Source: Periplaneta americana
Lineage: Eukaryota > Arthropoda > Insecta > Blattodea > Blattidae
DNA: 64,000 bases
Assembly (NCBI RefSeq): GCF_040183065.1
Contig: NC_091122.1
Span: 159,365,455 to 159,429,454, forward strand
Reading direction: 5' to 3'
The notes beneath the pieces are model-generated. The model made no database searches. It was not told the origin of the DNA and saw only the letters and a program-made list of their open reading frames with translations. Of the stretch, positions 13,001 through 22,013 are shown one piece after another. A program made the position numbers and the translations under genes. Positions within the stretch are counted from its first letter, which is position 1. The number at the start of each line of letters is the position of its first letter.

Positions 13001-14334
13001 TTCGCCCACAGCATACAAAACCTCGGATTTTAATGATCACACTTCGCATATTTTTTCTCAATAATCAAGAAGTTCGTTACTTATTTCAACATCAGTAAGC
13101 ATGCACCTGCAATTTTGATAGTAGATGCACGTGATTCACATAGTTGTAATCCTGACACTCTTAACTTTGCAGTAGAAAATGGATTATGCATATTTTGTCT
13201 TCCTCCACACACCACAGCCTGGCTTCAATCAGCAGATAGTGGTCTGTTTGGTCCTCTGAAGAAAGCTTACAACAGTAGTGCTACAGCTTTCTTCAGGCAA
13301 CATAGGAGACATTTTACGAAGGTCGAGTTTGCTTCCATTGTCAAAGAAGCATGGAAGAGATGTGTCAATGTATGTTTGCTGTAAATGCCTTCCGAGCTTC
13401 AGGCCCTTTTTCACTGCACATGAGTGTCATTCCTGATTATGCTTTACATTGGCACTGCAGCATCAGGTGACAAACCTACAATTCATACAATTCCTTCAAC
13501 TGATTCAAATGTATTAGAATCTCCAAACGTCATTCATCGCCAAAGAGTCACATCATCTGCCAAAGGCGTTACGCAATAACCATCACAAATGGCATATACA
13601 ATATATAATATAGTTAATATAGTTATATTTTCAAGTATTTTAAGTGTTTTTGACTTCTTTCAGTTGAATATGATTTACATCATTAATGCCCATTTTACCC
13701 CCATACTCGGGGGAATATGGGCAAAACACATTAACTTGCATTTTCCAGTTTTACTTGTATACAATTAGGAGTAAGCTGTTAGGATTCTTATATAATATAG
13801 CTAAATAGTTAAGAAACATATCCCAGCTGTAAAATTATTTATTAGAAAAACCCGAGAGATATTACACCCGAAATAGTACTAAGGTGCCCATATTCCTCCG
13901 ACTTCCCTTACATATTAATGGAAAATATTCAAATCTGATTGTATATTTATGAAATTGAATCACTGTATACTTATCTCTAAGCGAACGATGTAGTATTTTA
14001 AGTAACCAATGTAAATTACGTATTACAATGTAAAAACAATATAAATTATGTATTATTACAGGTAGCCCCAGCGGAACTTGAAGAGATCTTGAGAAGTCAT
14101 CCCCATATAGAAGACGCAGCTGTTGTTGGTATTCCTGATGAAAGGTCAGGAGAGATTCCTAAAGCTTTTGTTGTCCCAAAAGAAAAGAAGATTTCAGAAG
14201 AAGAAGTAAAGAAATTTGTGGCAGAGAAGGTGTCGGATTATAAACATCTAAAAGGAGGAGTGGAATTTATCTCAAGCATTCCTAAAAGCCCATCAGGCAA
14301 GATACTACGAAGATTGCTCAAAGAACGGAGATGA
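3420..14334 (+). CDS. Gene A: 3' part of a 4-coumarate-CoA-ligase-like acyl-CoA synthetase (three terminal exons)
   Basis: Spliced product of exons 3420-3592, 4823-4978 and 14062-14334 gives the last ~200 residues of an ANL-superfamily enzyme (ATP + carboxylate + CoA to acyl-CoA + AMP + PPi). Seen in order: [61 protein letters not shown], and [13 protein letters not shown] with the catalytic lysine of the C-terminal domain. Junctions are GT-AG with phases 1, 0 and 0, exactly as in gene B downstream. The AMP-binding half with the P-loop is not in the window: the expected preceding 172-bp exon is absent from 1-3400, so the intron reaches beyond the left edge or the exon is lost. The protein ends KERR, not SKL, so no peroxisomal signal is visible. 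Paralogue of gene B. Family call is secure; the substrate is unknown. An ATTAAA at 14712-14717 is a possible poly(A) signal. Confidence 0.9.
3668..4601. repeat. Possible TIR element with an internal duplication
   Basis: An 11-bp perfect inverted pair CTACGTCATAC (3668-3678) and GTATGACGTAG (4591-4601) brackets a ~130-bp sequence present twice in direct orientation (about 3832-3959 and 4312-4435, sharing AAAATGGCGGCTCCGTTCAA). A LINE fragment sits inside the first copy. All of it lies in a gene A intron. Confidence 0.4.
3960..4177 (-). mobile_element. RTE-like LINE 3' fragment with 12-bp target-site duplication
   Basis: Minus-strand reading gives the conserved C-terminal end ([35 protein letters not shown]) seen in the longer LINEs at 27346 and 35245. 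The insert is flanked by a perfect duplication AAGGTAACATTA at 3948-3959 and 4178-4189. 5'-truncated, 218 bp. Confidence 0.85.
4823..4978 (+). CDS. Gene A exon: hinge region (HTGD...[12 protein letters not shown])
   Basis: 156 bp, phase 0 at both ends, acceptor TTGTGTCAG and donor CAG|GTAATT. Encodes [16 protein letters not shown] with the ATP-ribose-binding aspartate, and [12 protein letters not shown] containing the hinge. A serine stands where gene B has leucine in VDRxKEL; this position is variable in the family. Confidence 0.9.
5332..5466 (+). pseudogene. Decayed MADF-domain-like exon of the Harbinger-like element
   Basis: ATG at 5332 starts [20 protein letters not shown], the usual opening of MADF DNA-binding domains. 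Further along, pieces matching [12 protein letters not shown] appear in shifted frames; an in-frame stop follows YNF. A donor-like G|GTGAAT sits at 5467. MADF/Myb partners are common in Harbinger elements. Confidence 0.5.
6151..6449 (+). mobile_element. SINE (TAA-tailed family) with 11-bp TSD
   Basis: 299-bp insert flanked by TAGCAGGAAAT at 6140-6150 and 6450-6460. It ends GTAGCGCCACGGATTATTATT. The same family lies in reverse at 34193-34382. Confidence 0.8.
6653..6913 (+). mobile_element. tRNA-derived SINE with 14-bp TSD
   Basis: 261 bp flanked by a perfect TATCTCGAGCGCGA duplication (6639-6652 and 6914-6927). The head has GGCCCGGGTTCGAATCC (B-box) and the tail is AATAAAATAAAAATAAAA. Other copies: 33787-34036 (reverse) and 55590-55800 (old). 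Confidence 0.92.
8414..9440. mobile_element. Non-autonomous element with TAA TSD (PIF/Harbinger-type)
   Basis: Ends GGGCCAAATTCACCAAG and CTTGG-like TTGGTAAAATAAGCCC form imperfect inverted termini, directly flanked by TAA on both sides (8411-8413, 9441-9443). The only open frame, minus 8929-9117 (62 aa, basic), is not recognised. Confidence 0.6.
9441..9949. other. Intronic spacer
   Basis: Part of gene A's last intron. I see no exon, repeat boundary or motif here. Confidence 0.5.
9950..10009. repeat. (TA)n microsatellite
   Basis: About 30 perfect TA units. Confidence 0.97.
10203..10796. repeat. Unclassified repeat with 40-bp inverted arms; possibly Penelope-like terminus
   Basis: Arms at 10203-10242 and 10757-10796 are inverted copies (core CTTCCTTTTCGAGATAAAAA). 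Between them the block 10490-10740 contains CCAAT-like ATTGG, a TATA-like ATATATA near 10580, and AACCCGAGAAGAGTT...CGCCGGGAAAGCC, which resembles the ends of Penelope-like elements as I remember them. No coding part is visible. Confidence 0.3.
10823..11077. promoter_or_regulatory. Cluster of CRE-like TGACGT motifs
   Basis: TGACGT (or its complement) occurs at 10823-10829, 10888, 10905, 10969 and 11072, and a 20-bp direct repeat ending ATGTATGACGT lies at 10955-10974 and 11058-11077. This could be an intronic enhancer or the subterminal region of a transposon; nothing shows that it is active. Confidence 0.3.
11910..12129 (+). pseudogene. pogo-like transposase fragment 1 (DDE_1)
   Basis: Reads [40 protein letters not shown] and SPSIIIN, typical of the first catalytic part of DDE_1 transposases, and ends in a stop at 12129. 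Confidence 0.75.
12171..13048 (-). mobile_element. mariner transposon, decayed, nested in the pogo-like element
   Basis: 878 bp between TA duplications (12169-12170, 13049-13050), inverted termini starting CGAGGTACAATCATTAAA on the left and an imperfect counterpart on the right. Minus-strand frames read [41 protein letters not shown] and [13 protein letters not shown], then [15 protein letters not shown] and [11 protein letters not shown]: the mariner HTH and the end of its DDD domain. The middle is broken and shortened (typical mariners are ~1.3 kb). Confidence 0.9.
13060..13384 (+). pseudogene. pogo-like transposase fragment 2 (DDE_1)
   Basis: Reads [60 protein letters not shown] and [18 protein letters not shown]. 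The second catalytic Asp sits in IVDARDSHS. Confidence 0.8.
14062..14334 (+). CDS. Gene A terminal exon: C-terminal AMP-binding domain
   Basis: 273 bp including the TGA stop; acceptor TATTATTACAG. Encodes [42 protein letters not shown] and [13 protein letters not shown] with the catalytic lysine. It is separated from the previous exon by a 9083-bp intron full of transposons, yet all family motifs are intact: 71 of 90 residues match gene B. Confidence 0.92.
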   Translation, partial: VAPAELEEILRSHPHIEDAAVVGIPDERSGEIPKAFVVPKEKKISEEEVKKFVAEKVSDYKHLKGGVEFISSIPKSPSGKILRRLLKERR

Positions 14335-14915
14335 TCATGTCTCGATCATCTGGATGCTTCGCTTTTCAATGCGAATTTTCTTCAATTCAACGAGAAACAA
14401 TCTTCGAATGAGAAGAGTCTATAAGTGAAAAACTTGTATTATATTATCTAGAATGATTCTATTACATTTGCAAGTATGCTGGACTTTTCTTATCATAACA
14501 ATGACCCTAAATTTAACTATTCTCAATTTATTCCTTAAAACGGGGAAATTTGGGTATAATGTGTATCACTGAAGTAAAATATGCGTTTAAGTCCTAACCA
14601 TAGGTTGGTGTATGTATATAAAAGAGAATGTTAGGTCTAACAAGATAAAAAAATGTCAGCCAATATTTAAGTTCTTGATAAGTATTATTTTGTAAATTTA
14701 AAATATATTCAATTAAAATCTGGGACAGATAAAAATTTGGATATCTGCTTGTCTTTCACCAATCCATAATTTATGTACTGTACGTGGCATGATCTGGAAC
14801 GAAAAACTAGGTTAGTTGCCAATTAACCTATAATTATACCAAAATTACCCACGTTTGTAAACCGTAATTCACTAGCAAACTACAGCATTAATGTTATAGC
14901 ACAGTATACTATATA
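14335..14915. other. Gene A 3' UTR and spacer
   Basis: Probable 3' UTR just after the stop; ATTAAA at 14712-14717 followed by a T/GT-rich stretch is a possible cleavage site. No other feature seen. Confidence 0.4.
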
Positions 14916-16209
14916 CAGTCGCGAAGCTTGAGGTGTTTTTTTGCAAATCTCGTGATAAAGCGCTCCAAACGGTTAGCAACTAGAAACAATAGACTGTCCA
15001 TGGTCGACTTTGGACTGTGTCATATTTGTATCGAGTGCTAGCTCGTTGCGTATTTCACATTGATGCTTGTGAAATGTTCGTTATTGGTTATAATGAAAAT
15101 GTTAATGGCTAAAATATAATAATTGGAATAATAATATGGGACAAGGAGGAGACGTTTGTAGTGCTATAAATTGTAGCAACAGTAAGAGAAAGAGGCCAGA
15201 GTTATCCGATTTCCGAAAGATTCAGAAAGGTTCCTGGGTTTCCACAAGAATGCTGTGCAGAAACAAAACTGTTAATTTGAAGTTCTTTGTGACTGTTAGA
15301 ATACATTACATCCTTAAATTGCACAATGAAATGTTTCAGTCTAACCGAAAGGACATTAGATACCGGTTAAAGTTCTGTCACTTAGGCTGCTAAATTTCCA
15401 GAGAAATAAAGGTTAGGTCTACTTTTTTTCAGAGGATATATTTTTAATTGTAGCTATTAATTTTGTTATTATTTTTATGTGTTATTTTACTAAAGACGTA
15501 GAAAAATTAAGTTTGTTTTAATGAAATTTATTGATCACGTTTTATTTTCAATTCTGGAGGGATTATTATTGCTTAGGCCTACTTTTTTCTTCAAAGGATA
15601 TGTTTTTAATTATAGCTGTTAATTTTGTTGTTATTTTTATTTGTTGCTTTACTAGAGACGTAGAAAAAGTCTGTTACAATAAAATTTATTGATCATGTTT
15701 TATTTCCAATTTTGGTGTGATTATTATTGCTTAACCTCATCCCACTTTAACTACGTAAGCATACACTACAAGTACCGGTACACGTAAGTTACTCCATTAA
15801 TTCATATTTCCATTATTATTGTTGTAAAGAGAAATGCAAATTAATATTTATTGGTTTCATAGTTAATTATCGCTATCGCTATAATCTTGAATGAGTGAAG
15901 CTATTATAGTAAATTTCAGTTCGTTTTGCACAAACAAAAATTATATTAACTTATTTCTTGCAGGTATCTTCGAGTTTATGGTGGAATTTAATATGCATTC
16001 ATTAAAATAATAAATTAACTTTATGCATTTAATATTTCAATAATGGAAGGAAGGTATTAATTTTTTCCAAAAGAACACGACAACGAAAGTGTAACATATT
16101 TTGTCGGCTGCTAGGAGAGAGATCTGCGATGATGAGGCGATAGTTGCGATCCTAGTGGTGGGCAACTACCTATGTTTGCATTTTTACTACATATTGAGCT
16201 TCGCGACTG
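14916..16209 (+). mobile_element. THAP-exon-bearing TIR transposon (ISL2EU/IS4EU-like, short form)
   Basis: Termini CAGTCGCGAAGCT and AGCTTCGCGACTG are perfect inverted repeats, flanked by TATATA on both sides. The only coding trace is a THAP zinc-finger start at 15136 (GGDVCSAINCSNSKRKRPEL, a C-x4-C pattern), after which the frame shifts. No nuclease remains, so this is a deletion derivative. Confidence 0.7.
15136..15310 (+). pseudogene. THAP zinc-finger fragment
   Basis: MGQGGDVCSAINCSNSKRKR is the opening of a THAP domain with its first two cysteines. The expected FPKDSERF segment follows in another frame, so the domain is broken. Confidence 0.6.
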
Positions 16210-16348
16210 TATATAGTAGACTGTGGTTATAGGCACCGTGCAAGCTCCTCTGGTGGCGACTATTGTTACTAACTGCGGGACAGCAGAGATAGAGTTGTGC
16301 TTGAAGCGTATGAATATACTTAACATCTCAGGTTAAATGATTAGAAAT

Positions 16349-16515
16349 ATGGATGATCCTAAAAAGCGGAAAGGTAATGCAAGTTGCTGTGTTCTTGAGT
16401 GTAGTAATGCTTTTAGGAACACACCAACCGATATTGTTTTTATTCATTCCCAAAAAGAAAACTGAAGCACAACGACGCTAAATGTGGATCCATGCAGTAG
16501 CCTACGCAGACGAAA
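16349..16515 (+). pseudogene. THAP domain, first exon (broken)
   Basis: NASCCVLECSNAFRNTPTDI shows C-x4-C THAP spacing. An in-frame stop follows HSQKEN, then WIHAVAYADES continues in another frame up to a donor-like GTAAAT. Confidence 0.6.
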
Positions 16516-16568
16516 GTAAATAAGGCTACACGGCTTGTAATCATAGTATTATTATATACTAGGCTTAA

Positions 16569-17312
16569 GGGAACTGGGTAGTGATGCCTGTGCGATTAAA
16601 AAAATTTCAGTACAAAAATTTAGTTCAATATTTCTAGGCTTTTAGTGCTCAGAGTGGAATAAAAATTGCTATGTGATACAATCCATCATTCTGAATTCAG
16701 TGGTATAAAAGACAACTAATTAGTTTCGTATCCAAGTGAAAAAAAAGGCCCTAACTGATAATCTGTTTTCCCACTTTGTTAAATGTACCTCCTTCTTCAG
16801 GTGCACATTACTTTCGACAATCTTCACTCATATACCTTGCATTTTTTTAAGTTATACAGTAATGTGTATTGTGAATACTAAAGCAAAATTTAGTTAAATA
16901 TTTCACCCTTAGTGAAACAGAAAAATATCGAACTTTATTTAACATTTTTTGAAATTTTTTTCAATGTATTTTTTTCTCGTGTTATGTCTGCGATATTCTT
17001 AAACCCGTAGGTCTACTGTGTAGTACACAAGCTGCAGAAAACACCGTAAAAAGTTTTATGTAAATTGATTCAGTAGTTTCAGAGAAAAATGCGCTTAAGT
17101 TCGGAAAATGTCAACTTATGGAAAACTGCATTTAAAAAACAGAAGGATATATGAATCACATGCACAGACAAATTTAAAGAGGTTGTTTAAAGGGCTTACC
17201 TCCAGAAATACCTCCCAGAGTATTTATATTGTTTTAAAGAGCAAGTTTTGTACTTTCTTAAAACACAAAATAAGAAATCGGATTTTTGACCTCTAATCAC
17301 TACCTGGTTCCC
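16569..17312. mobile_element. TTAA-flanked TIR element (MITE), 744 bp
   Basis: Inverted termini GGGAACTGGGTAGTGAT and ATCACTACCTGGTTCCC with TTAA on both sides (16565-16568, 17313-17316). TTAA targets point to piggyBac-type transposition, although a TA target with termini starting AGGG is equally compatible. No transposase. It sits inside the intron of the THAP/DDE_4 relic. Confidence 0.7.
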
Positions 17313-17508
17313 TTAATATAAAAAATAGAATGTATATAGTATTATGTTTATAAATAACCATTAAGTTAACAACTACAGGGATTTATCATTTAAATTTCAA
17401 AAAGTACATAATTACTGAGTTCTTTACATATATATTATGTATAATATTAGCAACAATAAATAATAATATACTTATTTTTAAATATATTCATATCGATATT
17501 TAATTCTT

Positions 17509-17700
17509 GATTTCAAGAAGTGTTGATGGTTCACCTTGGAAACCAACACCCGCAGCAAGAATTTGCGGTATTCATTTTATTGGGAACGAGATCAGAACAC
17601 CCCCAAAACTAGCATACCGTTCCCAGTATTTTTATAAAAGATTACAAGAAGAGACTGCCTCATCTCAACTAGCTCCGGAAAGATACGAAAGAGACGCATA
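17509..17700 (+). pseudogene. THAP domain, second exon
   Basis: After a possible acceptor (TTGATTTCAAG), RSVDGSPWKPTPAARICGIH carries the THAP tryptophan and C-x2-H signature, followed by ~40 residues before a stop. Confidence 0.6.
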
Positions 17701-18147
17701 AAAGAAGAAAACGTGAACATTTAAGTTTTATGGAAGGCGAATGCTCAACAAATGTTATTTCGAAAAATGAAGTAGCCATACAGGCAGAAGTAAATGAAAC
17801 CATTCTTAGTGTTTTTCTTTTTTCCTTTCACAATTGAATTGTGTGAATTGTCTACTCAACTGTCTATTCCATTACATGCCGAACTGAAGTCACATAAGAA
17901 ATGTTATGACAAGCGTTCAGGAACAGATTATATGTTTAATGAACTTCAAGGTTTCCGAAATTATTCTACCAGACTTAATGGGAGTAACATTTGTGGTTTC
18001 GAATATATTGTTAAAATTGCTGCCAATTGAAACACAATCATACCCGTAGAATCATAATAAGAAATATTTCCAATTCTATCATTTAACCCAAAAATAGCTA
18101 CCATAGATAGTCGAAACGCCCCAAGATGTAGACCATACATATTATTT

Positions 18148-18850
18148 TTGCCATTTTTATTAGTGAATTTCACATCGAAAGCTTTCGAAAAATTCTGTCC
18201 AAGAGTAAGATTAGTAAAGAAAATCGTCTACTCATATTTTCAAATTAAAATGAAAACTGGATTGTCGTATCCTGTTATGAAGGTGATGTTCGGAGTTAAT
18301 CGTACAATTATAATTATAATGTATTTTTACCGCCACTTTAATGTTGTTGACATCCACAATGGTTACTGTAATTTTGGGTTTTGGCCTAGCAGAGAAAATA
18401 TTCAGGAAACAATCCCTGCAATATTGAAAAATGTAGAGTGACAATTAATGTTCAAAAGTGGAACAGCCACCCAACGTGGATTAGATGGTGGCCTTCAAAT
18501 CTAAATGCTACTGTGGCAGATCGAGTGACACATTCATAAAAACTGATTGCGAATTATTGACGTTATTAGAAGGTGGTGATGAAGTCAGGTTTTCCCGTAA
18601 TAAAAACAAACCTCTCCGATAAAGGGGTCATTGTTGTTACTCCACCGTATCTGCACGATGGTAAATTAACAGTTGAAGAAGTCGAAACTACTTACAGCGT
18701 TGCCAGTGTTCGAATTCATATTGAAAGATGCATTCAGCGAACTAAAATATACAGTATGACATTTTACACAAACTTTCAATTGAACTGCGTCCCCATGTTG
18801 ATTTTGTTGTTTATTCAACTGTCCAAAGAGAAGTCTGAATCTCATAAGTG
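18148..18850 (+). pseudogene. DDE_4 transposase remnant
   Basis: MKTGLSYPVMKVMFGVNRTI then FWPSRENIQETIP match the helix-turn-helix start of this transposase family; KTNLSDKGVIVVTPPYLHDG and VASVRIHIERCIQ match its C-terminal part with the last catalytic glutamate (IHIER). Several stops lie between the blocks. Confidence 0.7.
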
Positions 18851-19625
18851 ATACCAACAAGGCACCACTTATGAGGCAACTAGGCCAGAATATCATGGGG
18901 TAGAGTGGCCAGTTCCTTTTCCCCTCCAATGCATATATCGCCGACTAGCTATATATTACACTAGTCAGACTTCATATACATACAAACAATTGTTCTTCCT
19001 CTGACACATATCAAGTGACAAGTACAGCTTGATAACAGATGTACATATCAGCCAGAACCACAATCAGAGGTAGTATGTTGATGATATTATGCATTATGTG
19101 TTGTGTTTTAGAGAATTTCCAGTCGCCCATTATTCATGAAGTGTAATTAAGACTACTTTTAGAATTAAATCATATTAAAATAGGTATTTATAGAGACATT
19201 ATACACACAAATATTACACACGTCATGACATCAAATATAAGTATATCAGTGTTTTCGTAATATGACTGTTCACCCTCATTCAATGGTCTGAAATCTGATT
19301 TAAATGCCAAACAACTTCACTGATATTTCAGGAACTTTGTAGTCACATTTCTACACTCCTCTAGCAGTACTGAACTTTCCACTGAGTCTATAAAATAATT
19401 AAAGACTGGAGGTTGGTGGGTTTGCAGTGAAAGACCTGCCCTTGGGCAGGACACTATGAATCAATGAACCCATTCTTACTAATATTACAACTTTTTATCG
19501 GCAGAAAGCCGCATGTAATTTCTATATCACACATGACTAGTGAATGACTGCGAGCCTGTAGTTAATTAGGAATTGAGACACTGCGCGGCGCCACCAGTAC
19601 GATTTTGAGACCCATGCACGGTGCC

Positions 19626-20400
19626 TTTGGGCAGGTCTTTCACTGCAAACCCAGCATTCTCCAATCTTTCCTATTTTCTGCTCTCCTCTTAATCTCCGCA
19701 TATTATCCACATATCTTAATGCCTTCTGTCATCTGATATCTTTTTCTACCCTGAACTCTTCTCCCGTTCACCATACCATGCAGTGCATTCTTCAGTAGGT
19801 GGTTTCTTCTCAACCAGTGACCCAACCAATTCCTTTTTCTCTTTCTGATCAGTTCCAGCATCATTCTTTCTTCACCCACTCTTTCCGACACAACTTCATT
19901 TCTTATTCTGCCTGTCCACTTCGCACGTTCCATTCTTCTCCATATCCACATTTCAAATGCTTCTATTCGTTTCTCTTCACTTCGTCGTAATGTCCATGTT
20001 TCTGCCTATACAATGCCAAAATCCACACAAAACACTTCACTAGTCTCTTCCTTAGTTCTTTCTCCAGAGGTCCACAGAAGATGCTCCTTTTTCTATTAAA
20101 AACTCCCTTTGCCATTGCTATTCTCCTTTTGACTTCCTGGCGGCAGCTCATGTTACTGCTTATAGAGTACACCTCAAGCATTTGAAGCTGTCCACTTGCT
20201 GTAGGACCACATTTAGAATTCGCAAGTTTACCTTCTTTATTTTTCTTCCGACAACCATGGTCTTCGTCTAGTTTGCATTTATCTTCATCCCATACTGCTC
20301 ACAGTTGTCATTTAGCACCACTAGCATATCCCTTAGTATCAGAGACTCTTCCGTTAACAACGTCATATCATCGGCAAATCTTACGCACTTCATTCTTAAT
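19626..20400 (-). mobile_element. Non-LTR retrotransposon (LINE) 3' part, decayed
   Basis: Minus frames read CVRFADDMTLL (intact FADD), NDNCEQYGMKINAN, RKRSIFCGPLEKELRKRLVK and ELIRKRKRNWLGHWLRRNHL, the reverse transcriptase tail plus C-terminus of a LINE different from the RTE-like one. The better copy is at 42660-44750. A short piece of the same 3' end lies in the opposite orientation at about 19405-19490. Confidence 0.8.
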
Positions 20401-20423
20401 ACTACATATTCTAAACGTGTGTA

Positions 20424-20573
20424 ATGTACACTTGCGAATACTTTTGTGCATTTCATGAGGGAAAGACTATTTGTTTAATTTGTGGAAAAAGTAGTAATTA
20501 TATTTTTCATTTCAATGTAAAGAAGCATTTCACTTCTCGTCACGCAGGAAAGTATGGATACATGCCATTTCAG
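20424..20573 (+). CDS. Zinc-finger exon fragment (BED/SPIN-DOC-like)
   Basis: ATG at 20424 opens MYTCEYFCAF, then GKTICLICGKSSNYIFHFNV and KKHFTSRHAGKYGYMPFQ, ending at a donor CAG|GTAATT. C-x2-C...H-x4-H spacing matches the N-terminal finger of GTF2IRD2/SPIN-DOC-like proteins, often carried by hAT-type elements. No in-phase downstream exon was found, so it is probably a fragment. Confidence 0.4.
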
Positions 20574-21140
20574 GTAATTATCGTTTAATTTTCCATTACG
20601 TTATTGTCTTATTGACGTTCGTATGTATTATTTTGTGACCTCAGTTCATTCTTTATTTAAATAGGAAATGTAAGTCTCCAACTCCTAACAAACCTAAGAC
20701 TGAAGCTTCCGTTCAGCAAAAGGTACAGTGTGCAGTTCGAGGTAGTTTCAGTTTTGGGATTGTGTTCATAGGGTTTAAAACCAGATATTAATACACTAGT
20801 TCAGAGGAAGAGGTGTCAGGAGTCTTCGGGATCATCCCCATGTACGGGTACACATAGTAAAAGTGTAAATTAATTGTGCTGCAAACTGGTTAAGCCTATA
20901 TATTTGTAAAATGTTTATTTATACGTCATTATTTCGGGTTTGCTGTGAAGATTAATATTAAACTTTCAAGTTAATCTATGGAACAATGATTCAATATTAT
21001 ATTTTTTTAAATTGATACACTAACATTACAAATGATGAGTGACTGATGTTAAAATGATGTTTGGGACGTTTGGACACTTCCCGCCTGCAATCTCCAAGCA
21101 TGAGTGACGTCACGCGGTGGGTAGAATCAGTACTGTAGTA
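20574..21140. other. Spacer
   Basis: A possible continuation KCKSPTPNKPKTEASVQQK at about 20664-20721 is bounded by AG and GT but not in phase with the preceding finger exon. Otherwise nothing. Confidence 0.35.
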
Positions 21141-21752
21141 CTGGGTGTTCATTTCAAAGTGTGTCATGATATCACTGTTGTGAGTCAGAGATCTGAAGCG
21201 AGTTTCAGCTTTTATGTCAGAGAAGTTGCTTATTAATCAAGGCGTTCAATCTGAACTTGAAAACGTGTACGCTATGACTTCAACGTCGTAGCAACAGATG
21301 GTGGTCTGTACGGTCTGTGTGCTACCATAACCTCTTTCGAACTGTGTTTTGCTCGGGCAAGTCGTACGCAGGGTATTTGTTATCATCGGTTGCTTACGGC
21401 AACATTCCACAACACAAATCAATTGCTCCGTGTCCATGTTGACAGTCGAAGTTAATGTCAACAAATACTGTACGTAAGTAATCGTCTTAACCCTCTCGCC
21501 ATATCCCGACAGTAAGAAAAAAACTCACTCATGTACGTGTTTCCAAACAGTTCACGTTCCTGCCACTACTGGAGTTACCGTACGCATCGGTAAGTACTCT
21601 TCAGAATGAACGCCGTACTTGCTAGGCAACTTCTCTCGCACATAGGTAATACGCCTCTGCGGAAGTGTAGGAAGATTGAATTGTCTAGGCTCATCGGCTA
21701 GCCACATGACGTCATACAGCGAGCTATGACACACTTTGAACTGAACACGCAG
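21141..21752. mobile_element. TA-flanked TIR element, 612 bp
   Basis: Termini CTGGGTGTTCATTTCAAAGT and the inverted ACTTTGAACTGAACACGCAG (25 of 27 positions over the full arm), with TA on both sides. No open frame of note. Confidence 0.8.
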
Positions 21753-21754
21753 TA

Positions 21755-22013
21755 TATCGTCGTTGTTCCGGCAATAACTCCTATGCGACATATTTATCGA
21801 TTTTCATATTTTTGCTCTATTACATAGCTTAAATAGTGATACAGCGAATAATAAAATCTCCTATATGTACCCAATTATATTTCTTTCTTTCGAAAATGTA
21901 AGAATTCACAATCTCCTATGCACTACTGTCATAGAAGAATAAATGTGTTTTCTCTTCCTACTGAAAATTTTCATATTTTGCACATAGGAGTTATTGCAGG
22001 AACAACGACGATA
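21755..22013. mobile_element. MITE, 259 bp, abutting the previous element
   Basis: 31-bp inverted arms with one mismatch at 21755-21785 (TATCGTCGTTGTTCC...CTCCTATG) and 21983-22013. Internal short copies of CTCCTAT occur in both halves. Confidence 0.75.

Larger units (their letters stand above)
11462..13908 (+). mobile_element. pogo/Tigger-like DNA transposon, interrupted by a mariner
   Basis: Inverted termini AGGGAATTCGGGGGAATATG and CATATTCCTCCGACTTCCCT (22 of 24 in the aligned core) with TA duplications at 11460-11461 and 13909-13910. The 5' coding half is missing. Two pieces of a DDE_1 transposase remain: 11910-12129 ([13 protein letters not shown], with the first catalytic Asp; [14 protein letters not shown]) and 13060-13384 ([31 protein letters not shown]). 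A mariner insertion at 12171-13048 separates them. Confidence 0.85.
16232..19625 (+). mobile_element. THAP + DDE_4 transposon relic (IS4EU/ISL2EU-like)
   Basis: Starts GGCACCGTGCAAGCTCC and ends with the inverted GCACGGTGCC; a second match, CTGGTGGCG, lies in both termini. Coding traces in order: THAP part 1 at 16349 (MDDPKKRKGNASCCVLECSN), THAP part 2 at 17509 (DGSPWKPTPAARICGIHF), a helix-turn-helix region at about 18220-18440 (FWPSRENIQETIPAILKNVE), YCGRSSDTFI near 18510, and 18573-18780 (PPYLHDGKLTVEEVE, ASVRIHIERCIQRTK), the end of a DDE_Tnp_4 nuclease. Stops and frameshifts throughout. A 744-bp TTAA-flanked element is nested in its intron. Confidence 0.75.

Noticed and set aside
12600-13064. 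154-aa plus-strand frame
   Set aside because: Antisense shadow of the mariner transposase on the minus strand.
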